Position numbers and translations under genes: made by a program
Notes under the pieces: model-generated
What the model saw: only the letters and a program-made list of their open reading frames with translations
The model's database searches: none
What the model was told of the DNA's origin: nothing
Origin: Azospirillum canadense
Lineage (GTDB): Bacteria > Pseudomonadota > Alphaproteobacteria > Azospirillales > Azospirillaceae
Direction: 5' to 3'
DNA: 64,000 nucleotides
Assembly: GCF_025961225.1 (NCBI RefSeq)
Contig: NZ_JAOQNG010000005.1
Location: 1 to 64,000, forward strand
Shown here: piece after piece, positions 25,920 to 34,019 of the stretch
Layout of the letters: every line of letters starts with the position of its first letter
Numbering within the stretch: position 1 is the stretch's first letter

Positions 25920-26528
25920 ATGCGCGCCACGCCGATCACCGAACCTGCGGCGGCCACCACCGTCCTGTCTCCCGCCGCACCGTCGCGGCCGCTCGGTCGC
26001 CGCAAGCGCCGCCGCGGAGTCTCGCCGCAGATGATCGCGTATGGCGCCGTCATGGTGCTGTCGGTCATCGGCCTCGGCATCGCGTTCAGCGCGGCCGGCG
26101 ACGCCGCCGAGGACGAAAAGGTCACCCAGTTCTACAGTGAAATCATCTACACCGCCGGCAAGATCCGCGGGTCGTACCGGGGCGACTACACGCGCCTGGG
26201 CACGCAAACCAACTCGGACACCCGTCTGGCGACCGGTGGCTTTGTTCCCACGAACTACATCGTTGCCGGCAAGGCCACCAACCCCTGGACCGCCCCCTTC
26301 TACGCCACCGGCGCGTCCGCGACGACCTTTACGATTGTGCTCCGCGACAACACGCTGTCGCCCGCGGTGACCCCCGCGGCGTGCGTTCAGCTGCTGACCC
26401 GCCTGGCCAGCGTGGCGGGCGTGGTCAGTTTCACCTCCACCAGCGTCCCGGTGATTGCTCCGGCAACGGGCAGCACCAACGCGGCGACGTATTGTGCGGA
26501 AAACCAGGTCTCCGTGACCATGAACTGA
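25920..26528 (+). CDS. pilS: PilS-like major prepilin of the type IVb pilus
   Basis: The 202-residue protein has a long basic leader (RRKRRRG ending at Gly33) and then a hydrophobic segment VSPQMIAYGAVMVLSVIGLGIAF, the pilin N-terminal helix. The prepilin peptidase would cut after Gly33. The globular part (~60-202) has two cysteines (Cys in AACVQLL and in TYCAEN), which fits the C-terminal disulfide of pilins. Odd point: residue 5 of the predicted mature pilin is Met, not the usual Glu. Long leader, position after pilR and size fit type IVb pilins. The matching peptidase gene is at 33.2-34.0 kb. Confidence 0.75.
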   Translation: MRATPITEPAAATTVLSPAAPSRPLGRRKRRRGVSPQMIAYGAVMVLSVIGLGIAFSAAGDAAEDEKVTQFYSEIIYTAGKIRGSYRGDYTRLGTQTNSDTRLATGGFVPTNYIVAGKATNPWTAPFYATGASATTFTIVLRDNTLSPAVTPAACVQLLTRLASVAGVVSFTSTSVPVIAPATGSTNAATYCAENQVSVTMN

Positions 26529-26539
26529 TCCCGCCCCCC

Positions 26540-27853
26540 ATGTTCACCGACATCGACCTCTTCCTGCATCCGGCAACCGGCGACCACGACCTGCCGCCGC
26601 GCGTGAAGCGCCGCGATGGGAGCACCCGCTTGTTGACGCAGGAGGAGGCCCTGTCCCCCAGCCACGCCGACGCCCCTCTGCCCGACTTCCCGCATCTGGT
26701 CGCGGCGATCTGGCATCACTACCACGGCACCGTTGCCGGCCCGTGCCATCCGCCGGTTCCGGCCGCCGCGGGGGCCCCGCCGCCCCCCTCCCACACCGAC
26801 CTCACGGGCGGCCCCGCGGCCCGTCCGCCCTCCCGCCCTCCCGCCCTCCCGCCCCACCCGGGGGCCCTGCACGCGGTGCCCTTGCCGGCCTCCCCGCCGG
26901 CCCTCCTCCGCGCCGCGCCCTCGCAGTCCGATTGGGGCACCGTGTGGCACGCCATTCCCCTGCGCATCACCTACCAGGCGACCTTCCGCCATCTGCACGT
27001 GGCCATCTCCCGCGGCCTCTGGCCCATTCCCGCGCTCGACGACCTCGGCTATGACCCGGCCTTCATCGCCCGTCTGCGGCTCGCCCTGACCAGCCCCGGG
27101 CTTCAGATCTACCTCGGCAAGGTCGGCGCCGGTAAGACGACGCTGATCTGGTCCGCGCTGATCGACACGGTAACGCGCCAGAACAGCAAGGGCATCGTGC
27201 TGGAGGACGTGAACGAGATTCCCGCCGAGGGCATCTACGGCCAATCCGGCGCCATCATCCAAGTCCAGGTCCCCAACAACGACTACGCCCCCCACGTCCG
27301 CCACGCGCTCCGCCTGCGCGCCCAGCAACTCGTCATCAACGAGGTCCGCAGCGCCACCACCGCGTCCGAACTTCTGCACGCCGCCGGCCGTGTTCCGATC
27401 ATGACCACGGCCCAGGGCCTGGACATTGAGCAGGGGATTGCCGCCCTGCGCGACCTCGCCTCCGCCGCCGAAACCGGTCCCTGGGCCGGCACCGCTCTGG
27501 CCAACGCCCTCGTCGCCGCCATCCACATCAAGGGCGTCCGCCGCCGCCCCGACGGCCAAGGCTACTTCATCGACGTGGACGCCCTGTTCACCGACGGTGA
27601 GGAGCGCGATGCCATCCGCGGCATCATCCGCCACGGAGACCTCCACCACCTCCGTGACCACATCCAGCGCCAGGCCGCCTCGCGCTGGTCGCTGCCGCGG
27701 CCGGACCCTCGCGCCACCATCACCGCCTTCCCTCCGGCCGCGCCCCGCTTCGCCCCGCCCTCCGCCCCCCACGCACCGCCCGTCGCGCCTGATCTCCACC
27801 CCGCCTCCGCGGCCACTCCAAACCGTCCGCCGGTCATCGGCCTTCGCCGGTAA
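26540..27853 (+). CDS. Second traffic ATPase of the pilus operon (PilT/GspE family)
   Basis: The 437-residue protein starts 11 bp after pilS. A Pro-rich segment (~80-125) is followed by an N-domain (VWHAIPLRITYQATFRHLHVAISRGLWP). Walker A is GKVGAGKT at 193-200, the Walker B-like strand is QQLVINEVRS, and MTTAQG sits where PilT-type ATPases have their His box. R64 has a single pilus ATPase (PilQ), so a second one inside the operon is unusual. It may serve pilus retraction, as PilT does in type IVa pili, or a special assembly step. I assign no symbol because 'pilT' is used for the transglycosylase in IncI naming. Confidence 0.75.
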   Translation: MFTDIDLFLHPATGDHDLPPRVKRRDGSTRLLTQEEALSPSHADAPLPDFPHLVAAIWHHYHGTVAGPCHPPVPAAAGAPPPPSHTDLTGGPAARPPSRPPALPPHPGALHAVPLPASPPALLRAAPSQSDWGTVWHAIPLRITYQATFRHLHVAISRGLWPIPALDDLGYDPAFIARLRLALTSPGLQIYLGKVGAGKTTLIWSALIDTVTRQNSKGIVLEDVNEIPAEGIYGQSGAIIQVQVPNNDYAPHVRHALRLRAQQLVINEVRSATTASELLHAAGRVPIMTTAQGLDIEQGIAALRDLASAAETGPWAGTALANALVAAIHIKGVRRRPDGQGYFIDVDALFTDGEERDAIRGIIRHGDLHHLRDHIQRQAASRWSLPRPDPRATITAFPPAAPRFAPPSAPHAPPVAPDLHPASAATPNRPPVIGLRR

Positions 27854-27897
27854 CGGCCGCGTTTCACGCCCGCCCCGCCCGCTGAAAGCCCCGGCCC

Positions 27898-28416
27898 ATG
27901 CCTTTCCTTCTCGTTATTCTGCCGTTCGCCATCATCGCCTACGTCCTGGCCGTGCCCCCCGCGGCGCCGGCGCCGCCGGCCACCGATCAGGAAGCCTTTG
28001 CCACGGCCGTTGCGCTCCTGGAGACCCACCAGGCCGCCCTGACCTACGCCGCCACCCATCCCGCCGCCGCCGGCGCGATTCCCGCGACGGGAACCCCCAG
28101 CCTCACCACCTACCGCCCACCCGGCTGGATCGCCCCCAACGGCGTCACGATCGTCAGCTGCATTGGCAGTCCGGCCGAGCACCGCGCCGTCGCCACATGG
28201 GCGTCCTCCCTCACGACCCTGTCGGCGTCCCGCATCGCCCGGGCCCTCGCCACCCAAGCCGGGCAGACCAGCGACGCCGGCCTGATCAACGTCAACCCGG
28301 TGGCCCCGGCCGAGGTCGTTCCCCCCGCGGCCACGCCCACCTCCACCTTCCCCTCCGCGACCTGCGCCATGCCAGCCTCACCCACCGCGGTCTTCGTCAC
28401 GCACACGCTGCCATAA
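27898..28416 (+). CDS. pilM: PilM-like type IVb pilus protein
   Basis: The 172-residue protein has an N-terminal membrane anchor (MPFLLVILPFAIIAYVLAV). A periplasmic part follows with ETHQAALTYAATHPAAAGAIPATGTPSLTTYRPPGWIAPNGVTIVSCIGSPAEHRAVATW…LINVNPV. This matches the layout of IncI PilM: a short anchor, an A-x-T-Y-x-x-x-P-P-x-W block and a GxINxxG-like end. In R64 pilM precedes pilN; here it closes the operon. PilM is a small envelope protein needed for thin-pilus formation; its exact task is unclear. Confidence 0.65.
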   Translation: MPFLLVILPFAIIAYVLAVPPAAPAPPATDQEAFATAVALLETHQAALTYAATHPAAAGAIPATGTPSLTTYRPPGWIAPNGVTIVSCIGSPAEHRAVATWASSLTTLSASRIARALATQAGQTSDAGLINVNPVAPAEVVPPAATPTSTFPSATCAMPASPTAVFVTHTLP

Positions 28417-28634
28417 CCATCGTCGTCGCAGGGGAGCGCCGCCGTGGCCGAAGTCCCGGTGTCGAACGGGACGCGAGGGGCCAGTGCCTTGGCGGGCCTG
28501 GGACGTTCCGCCGCGACCGGCCGCCCACCGATCGCGGCAGCGTGTGCTGCCCACGCTGTGGGACGCGATCCTTCTCTGATGTGACCTTCAGCGGCCGGAA
28601 CGCCGATTCCCCAGTCCAGCAAAGGAGCGCAACG

Positions 28635-28772
28635 GTGACACACGAGCACGAAGCCCACGAGCACCTTGCCTACATCGCGTTACGCGCGCATGCGGCCATG
28701 GCGAAGCTCCGGGGGGTGACCGAGAGTTCTTCGCGTCGGCGCCCCGGATGGCAAGCGAACGCGAGGATTTGA
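28635..28772 (+). CDS. Short hypothetical ORF (45 aa)
   Basis: Starts at GTG 28635 behind a strong ribosome site (aaaggagcg). The product VTHEHEAHEHLAYIALRAHAAMAKLRGVTESSSRRRPGWQANARI has a helical, His-rich start. The same frame is open upstream and includes CCPRCGTRSF, so this could be the end of a longer decayed gene. No family recognised. Confidence 0.35.
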   Translation: MTHEHEAHEHLAYIALRAHAAMAKLRGVTESSSRRRPGWQANARI

Positions 28773-28911
28773 CCACCACACCGACGGCCGCTCTTCGGGG
28801 CGGCCGTTGTCAATTCCGAGAAACGCAACCTCAGAGCAATGCTACTGTTGTAAGGACAAGCGCGCCGTTTGTTAGGTTGACCGGTTCCCGTCCGCGCGCT
28901 CAGGGGGCAGC

Positions 28912-29100
28912 ATGCGTCGGCCAAATTGGAAGATTTTCGATGCCAGGCGCGGATTACGTTCCGCAACCGAAGGCCTTATCCTGATGCTGCTGATTGCTCT
29001 CGTAACCGTGCTTTTCGTTCTTTTCGCCTTCGGGAAAAGCCCATCGGATCTTTCGCAGAACAGTAAGTCGATGATCATGCGGCCAGATCGCCACCGTTGA
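28912..29100 (+). CDS. Small membrane protein (62 aa)
   Basis: ATG 28912 follows cagggggcag, a fair ribosome site. A basic N-terminus (RRPNWKIFDARRGLRSATEG) leads into one hydrophobic helix (LILMLLIALVTVLFVLFAFG) and a short polar tail. It looks like a single-pass protein with the N-terminus inside. It lies in lower-GC DNA after the pil operon and before the IS-damaged region. No family recognised. Confidence 0.45.
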   Translation: MRRPNWKIFDARRGLRSATEGLILMLLIALVTVLFVLFAFGKSPSDLSQNSKSMIMRPDRHR

Positions 29101-29239
29101 GCTGTGTGGCGCCCAGTAATGCCTCCCTGCCTACCGCAGCCATCACAGCGGACTACCCCCCTTCAAGCGCACTACGCCTCACCGGACGGGCGGGGGGATG
29201 GGGAGGCGAGGGGAGGGGCGATCCGGAGGGCAGACGCAA

Positions 29240-29272
29240 TTGCGGCGCCCCAGTGGGACCAGGGCGCCGCAA
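29240..29272. repeat. 11-bp inverted repeat hairpin
   Basis: ttgcggcgccc (29240-29250) pairs perfectly with gggcgccgcaa (29262-29272) across an 11-nt loop. It is GC-rich with no T run, so it could be a structured RNA element, a protein site or a terminator remnant. Confidence 0.5.
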
Positions 29273-29454
29273 CTGTTCTCTGACGGTATTGCTGCAAAGA
29301 TTTCCAACGGACTCCGATACCCGTACTCTGCTCTGCCAAACCTGCATGCGCGATGCAGGCAATGGTTCAACACCGTGGCGCTTGGCTAGTCCGCTGGTTC
29401 AGTCGGCATACCGCCTCAGGGGAGGTCGCCTCCGCTGGGTGATAGACACGAAAA

Positions 29455-29482
29455 GCCCGCCGCGAGTTAGATAACGGCGGGC
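29455..29482. terminator. Terminator-like hairpin
   Basis: gcccgccg (29455-29462) pairs with cggcgggc (29475-29482) across 12 nt, preceded by aaaa. Read on the minus strand this gives a stem followed by a T run, so it could end leftward transcription. Confidence 0.4.
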
Positions 29483-30156
29483 GAGACGAGATTGAGTTGG
29501 GTCCACGAGGAAATCTACTTGAGGTCGCTCGTGCTGCCCAGTGTGCATGCGTAGAGGCGCGACCAAGCAGCAGTCCCAAATAGGAAGCCCGCCGTCCGGA
29601 GAGGGAGAGGCGGGCAAGGTTAAACTGATGGCGGTGAAAGTTGCCCACCATTGGGCATTAGCAGCCTATGCCATAGCACCGCGCAATCCAGTGGGCATGC
29701 GGGTGGGTGTAGTCCTACCGAAGCTCCTCAAAGGGACGCCCGCCTCGGCGAGGGCGAAGCGGGCCAAAGTTGTCCTAGTTCGTTCAGGAACCGTCCAAAT
29801 GCGCTATGCAGAACATTTGGCCGAGCCTGTTATTCGTCAGGCACACGCCACCGCCACGTTATCCTGCCGGGATAGCTCCCCGAGCGTCCAAGAGCGCTGA
29901 AACAACACTTGCGGAGAACGGTCGTGAGGAACGGCTGTGAGGGGGATGGCAGCCCTTCTTGTTCAGACGCCTTGCGGTCGATCATTGAACTGCTGAACCC
30001 GCCGGAGCCGCCGAATCCGAAAGGCGGACGGCCGTAGATGTATGGAGCGCCATTTGCGATGTCAGCGGACCCTGTAACTACTCTTCGCCCGCAAGCTTCG
30101 CGACGGTGCTTGCGAAACGCGCAACGCTCTGTGGCTACCGCGCCGATGCCGTGACG

Positions 30157-30798
30157 ATGACCATCGCGGAGACCCCCTCAGGACGGATGCCAAGCCCCTC
30201 TCCAACCGGGGCCGCGATGGAATCACGCGATGTGCCCCGGATGCGACGCGGCCTGGTCTTGGAGGGTGGGGGTGCAAAAGGCGCCTGGCAGTTCGGCGTC
30301 CTTGAGGCATTTGCGCATGCTGGTCTCGAGTTCGATGCCGTTTCAGGTACGTCGGTGGGCGCGTTGAACGGAGCGCTTTGGTGCACTGGCCAGATGGAAC
30401 TCGGCCGAAAATTGTGGGGCGACATGGCCCGGAAGCGCGTGTTCAAAATGAGGTGGTGGCTTCTCCCGCTTTTCTTAAAAATGATAGGCCGGTTCTACTA
30501 CGCCTTCCTCCGTGGATATCCTCGCCCTGAGGGAGCATCTGTTCGATTCCTCTATCGCGTCTTTGCTGTGATCACCGCAGTGGCTCCGCTTTCGGCCTAC
30601 CATAGGATGTGGATGGACCCGGCCTTGCGAGAACCCTCCAGTGCCATCTGGTTGGCCCTCCTTTACATCTGGTTGACCCTCGTTACGGTCTGGACTCTGG
30701 CCGATGCGGTTATAGACGCGGGCAAAAGCCCGTTGGGGCGAACCCCGGGCATCGTACTCAGCCTCCTGAGCTGGTTTGTTTATGTGCCATGTTCTCAG
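30157..30798 (+). pseudogene. Patatin-like phospholipase, truncated by an IS
   Basis: Patatin-type enzymes are lipid acyl hydrolases with a Ser-Asp dyad. The oxyanion loop GGGAKGAWQ and the nucleophile elbow GTSVG are both intact. Possible starts are ATG 30157 or 30217. The frame breaks exactly where an insertion sequence begins (30799), after codons for …YVPCSQ. The C-terminal part with the catalytic Asp (DG motif) is missing. Joining the bases beyond the IS gives only …SQTVHERRGNPL and a stop, so the distal part seems to have been lost as well. Almost certainly inactive. Confidence 0.75.
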
Positions 30799-30813
30799 CT
30801 GGTCTTTGCACGT

Positions 30814-32163
30814 TTAGGGCGGTCGGCAGGCGACGTGAATGAGGCGGTCCAGGAGCTTGGTCGGGATTTCGGCGTTGTCGCGGTTCTGCCGTGACGTTGC
30901 GAAAGTCGGCGCGGTCCACAGTTCGCGGCGAACCAGGGCGAGCGCATCGCTGAAGGTGGGCTCGGCCTTGCGATACCAGCGCACGCCGTCCGGCTGGAGC
31001 CCGCGGTCGGCGGCGAGCCGGTCCGCCCACAGCGTGACGAGCGAAAACAGACCGAGCAAGGCCGGCGTGGTGCGCAGGATTGCCAGGTCGGACCATTGCC
31101 GCTGCGTCTCGACGCCGAGGTGGCGACGGACTTCGGACAGCGTCACCTCGACGCGCCACCTTTGGACAAACCAGCCGAGGATCGCCAGCGGGTCGGCGGC
31201 GGGATCGGTGCTGAGAAACGCCTGCGGCGGTTTCTCGCCTTCGCCGTCACGCACCAGCACCCAGCGGATCGCCACCTGACGGCCGGGGTGGTGCCAGAGC
31301 GCCGTGCCCGAGGCGAGGTCGAGCCGGCGCTCCGTCTTGCCGTACCAGCCGCGCAGCGTCACCCGCTGCCACTCGGTCGCCGGATCGGCCAGCCGCTCGT
31401 TCAGCGTGGGCAGCCGCGCTCCCTTCACCCGCGGTCGCCCCATGGTCCGCGCGGTGCGCGCCGGGGCCGGCTCATACAGCCCGGCATCCAGGCGCAAGCG
31501 GGTGATCACGGTGAGGTGTGCGGCGACGGCGCGCAGCAGCTCGATCGCTGAAAAGCTGCTGTCGGCCACCGCAACCACGGTCCGGCCGGGCAGCCAGCGC
31601 GCGGTCTGCAGCAGCGCCTGGCGGGCTTGGTCGGTCAGGAGCTTGTGCCGCCGTCCCTGGCTCTGCGCGGCGCGTTCGGAGGACGCCAGCACGCTCAGGA
31701 ACGGCAGGGCCCAAACGGCGCCGGCCCAGGGCACGGGGGCGAGCAGCATGACACACAGCCAGCGCAGGCCGCTGACCTTGACGAAGTGGCCGTGGCTGGA
31801 GCGCACCGGATCGCGGTAAATACCGCGCATGGCGATCCGTTTGCCCCAGCGACGCTCGATGGTGTCGTCGAGGGCGATGACCACCGGCCCGTGCGGCACC
31901 AGAGCGCTGACGAGGAGGTGCAGCAGCACGCGCGCGACGCGCCGGGCCGACCAGCGGGCGGTGCTCAGGACACGGTGATAGACGGCGAAGCCGGCGGCCT
32001 GCTCCAGGCCCATGACGCGCAGCGCGCCCGCGACGGTGCGCCGGCCGGTGCACAGCACGGCCCCGGCGACCAGCACCTGGACGTGTTGCCAGTTCGCGGC
32101 GGAAAAGCAGCCGATGAAAGGCCAGAGCCACTGGACCAAAGGGCGCGGCACCGTGTTGACCAT
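30814..32163 (-). CDS. DDE transposase (IS4/IS701-like)
   Basis: The 449-residue protein starts at ATG 32163. Recognisable blocks are VVIALDDTIERRWGKRIAMRGIYRDPVRSSHGHFVKVSGLRWL (first catalytic Asp), a second block TVVAVADSSFSAIELL, and a C-terminal WFVQRWRVEVTLSEVRRHLGVETQRQW with the YREK-like Glu region of the IS4 superfamily. The frame is intact. The stop codon lies within the inverted repeat at the left end. Family name within the IS4/IS701 group is uncertain. Confidence 0.82.
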   Translation of the reverse strand: MVNTVPRPLVQWLWPFIGCFSAANWQHVQVLVAGAVLCTGRRTVAGALRVMGLEQAAGFAVYHRVLSTARWSARRVARVLLHLLVSALVPHGPVVIALDDTIERRWGKRIAMRGIYRDPVRSSHGHFVKVSGLRWLCVMLLAPVPWAGAVWALPFLSVLASSERAAQSQGRRHKLLTDQARQALLQTARWLPGRTVVAVADSSFSAIELLRAVAAHLTVITRLRLDAGLYEPAPARTARTMGRPRVKGARLPTLNERLADPATEWQRVTLRGWYGKTERRLDLASGTALWHHPGRQVAIRWVLVRDGEGEKPPQAFLSTDPAADPLAILGWFVQRWRVEVTLSEVRRHLGVETQRQWSDLAILRTTPALLGLFSLVTLWADRLAADRGLQPDGVRWYRKAEPTFSDALALVRRELWTAPTFATSRQNRDNAEIPTKLLDRLIHVACRPP

Positions 32164-32179
32164 GAGGGCGCTCCGAGGG

Positions 32180-32503
32180 ATGGCGCCACGGCAACCCGTG
32201 CCGGGGGAGGAGATCACGACGGCCGCCAAAAGCGACGCGCTGCGCGAGCGCATCGCGGCCTTCGCCTTTCCGCGCGGCGGGGTCGAGGTGGTGCGCGCCA
32301 ACCGCGGCTACACGCTCGACAACCGCCGCACCGGCGGGCCAGTCGCTCGCCTACGCCCGACCGGACGCGACGATACGGTTCAGGTGCTCTGGTGGCGTCG
32401 CGATGCCTGGGCTGCTCCCGGCGACTTCGGGCCCGTCATCATGCCGCTCGACGAGGCGCTCCACTTCATCGCGACGGAGGGCTTCTTCTGGATCAACGCC
32501 TGA
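32180..32503 (+). CDS. IS passenger protein, DUF3024-like (107 aa)
   Basis: Divergent from the transposase, with its start 17 bp from the transposase start codon and fully inside the element. The sequence ends RPTGRDDTVQVLWWRRDAWAAPGDFGPVIMPLDEALHFIATEGFFWI. The aromatic WW-R-D and 'L-E/D-EAL…FFW' pattern recalls DUF3024 proteins. It starts at ATG 32180 (purine-rich gaggga upstream). IS elements of this group seldom carry passengers. It may help transposition or the host; the function is unknown. Confidence 0.65.
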   Translation: MAPRQPVPGEEITTAAKSDALRERIAAFAFPRGGVEVVRANRGYTLDNRRTGGPVARLRPTGRDDTVQVLWWRRDAWAAPGDFGPVIMPLDEALHFIATEGFFWINA

Positions 32504-32601
32504 TCTCAAGCGCTCACAACGTGCAAAGACCAGCTCAGACGGTTCACGAAAGGCGTGGCAATCCGCTATGATTGCGGCTCCCATCGCCGAAGCAGTTGGC
32601 C

Positions 32602-32727
32602 ATGCCCGAGGAGCTTTGGAGTGTTGACCTGACACTCTGGCATTCGATGCAACTCAACAAACCACCGTCCTCCGGCAAGCCCGAGGACGCCGAAGCGCCG
32701 AGCGGTGACGACAACGCTGCCGACTGA
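32602..32727 (+). CDS. Short hypothetical ORF (41 aa)
   Basis: MPEELWSVDLTLWHSMQLNKPPSSGKPEDAEAPSGDDNAAD starts at ATG 32602 just after the IS. Balanced composition with an acidic, disordered tail. The ribosome site is poor. It could be a real small gene or chance. No family recognised. Confidence 0.3.
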   Translation: MPEELWSVDLTLWHSMQLNKPPSSGKPEDAEAPSGDDNAAD

Positions 32728-33245
32728 CCGTGGCCGCAGAACGACGGTCGGGCCTGTCTCGATCGGTCTCGGCGGCGCTGACCCCAGGCCGACGCCGGCC
32801 CCAGGATCTCCGGCGACGTCCTGGCCGCCCTCGGCCAGCCGCAGTCCGACACCCGCTCCTCGGACAGCGCGCACGCTGATCCACGGCCATTCCAACAACC
32901 CGACGCGCCCTGCATCCGTGATCCCGGTCGTCGGCACGCGGCTCGGCGGCGCCGATGCCAAGGCGCACTCCGTTGCCATCGGCATTGGCATCGGCATCGG
33001 CACGGATGGCCGGGGCGCGGCCATTACGTCCACGACGTCCCACCACGCGGGGAATGGGGGGTGCTCAACCAGCCGTGACCGCGCCACGGACAGCGACCAG
33101 GGCGGGCGCCGGTGTGGCGCTCGCCCTGGTCTGCTGCCTCACGCGCCCTGTCACGGCCGGCGGTCGCGGTGACCACGGCGGCGGGGGCGGTGGCCGCGGC
33201 ATTCCACCCCGACCACCGCGCCATCCCCACCACGGCAAGGGCCTG
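32728..33245. other. Region with no supported gene
   Basis: Open frames here are Arg/Pro-rich shadows of GC bias. A short run of repeated ggcatc/ggcattgg units occurs near 32979-33003. A plus-strand frame after 33070 has a signal-like stretch (VALALVCCLTRPVTAGG) but no good start or family, and it runs antisense into the prepilin peptidase gene. Confidence 0.4.
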
Positions 33246-34019
33246 TCACCACCAGGGCATGGGCGTCGCGAGCGCCGCCAGCGTTCCCGCGGCAACGTAC
33301 GGCGCCGCCGGCGGCGGCTTGCCCCGCCTGAGGCCGTACAGCAGCGTCCCACAGACCAGGCTCACGCCGGCGAAGGTCGCCCACGCCCAGACGTTGCCAC
33401 CGATCCACGCCCCGGCGGCGGCCACGAGCCACGCATCACCGTTGCCGAACGCGCTTCCCGTGACGCGAAGCCCCGCATTGACCACCCAGAAACCGCCTCC
33501 CGCCAGCACCCCGGCCACCGCCGCGTCACCGGCCGCCCCGGACCCGCCGCCACTCAGCCAATGCCACAGGATCGCTGTCGCGAAGCACACGGCCACCGGT
33601 TCCGCCTCGACTCCGTGATGCCGCAGATCGTCCACCAGCACGAACACCGCGCCGGCCGCCGCGACACCGGCCACCACCGGGGCCAGCAGCCCACGCCACC
33701 CACCCACACACCCGACGTCCGGCGTCCACCCGGCCGCGACCGACACCGCCGCCACCCAGGCCGCCAGCACCGCCGCCCCGCTCGCCGCCACGACGGCCCA
33801 CGCCTCCCACCGCGCCACCGGCCGCCCCGACCACCCACCGCCGTCCGTCGCCGCCATCTCCGCCTCCAGCACGGCCATGGCGAGCAACCCGCGCCGGTTC
33901 ACCCACCCGGCGCCCGCCGCCAGGGCAAGCGCCGCGACCGCCTGGACCAGCACGGCCACGCCCGATGGCGCACCACCCCCGACCGCGGCCACCGCGCACA
34001 CCACAGCGCCCGCCGTCAT
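33246..34019 (-). CDS. pilU: Prepilin peptidase (A24 family), PilU-type
   Basis: The enzyme removes the leader peptide of prepilins in the inner membrane. It is an aspartic protease. The 257-residue protein has several hydrophobic helices and the two family aspartates: Asp165 (GAAGDAAVAGVLAGG) and Asp195 in GNGDAWLVAAAGAWIG, the GxGD motif. The start (ATG 34019) overlaps the stop of the transglycosylase gene by 4 bp (ATGA). It is the last gene of the traM operon. Its natural substrate is probably the PilS prepilin encoded at 25.9 kb. No N-terminal zinc-binding methyltransferase domain is seen, as in R64 PilU. Confidence 0.83.
   Translation of the reverse strand: MTAGAVVCAVAAVGGGAPSGVAVLVQAVAALALAAGAGWVNRRGLLAMAVLEAEMAATDGGGWSGRPVARWEAWAVVAASGAAVLAAWVAAVSVAAGWTPDVGCVGGWRGLLAPVVAGVAAAGAVFVLVDDLRHHGVEAEPVAVCFATAILWHWLSGGGSGAAGDAAVAGVLAGGGFWVVNAGLRVTGSAFGNGDAWLVAAAGAWIGGNVWAWATFAGVSLVCGTLLYGLRRGKPPPAAPYVAAGTLAALATPMPWW

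Larger units (their letters stand above)
29101..30156. other. Long non-coding stretch with hairpins
   Basis: About 1 kb with no convincing gene on either strand. It contains an 11-bp perfect inverted repeat (ttgcggcgccc at 29240-29250 and gggcgccgcaa at 29262-29272). It also contains three stems of the gcccgcc/ggcgggc type: 29455-29482, 29587-29615 and 29738-29764. These may be terminators or a small family of palindromic repeats. Confidence 0.45.
30799..32533 (-). mobile_element. Complete IS (1.7 kb) with passenger gene
   Basis: Ends are 16-bp perfect inverted repeats: CTGGTCTTTGCACGTT (30799-30814) and AACGTGCAAAGACCAG (32518-32533). They are flanked by a 5-bp direct repeat CTCAG (30794-30798 and 32534-32538), the target duplication. 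The element holds a DDE transposase on the minus strand and a small divergent gene on the plus strand. Intact ends, intact transposase and an exact target repeat indicate a recent insertion. Family is IS4/IS701-like by the transposase. Confidence 0.85.
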
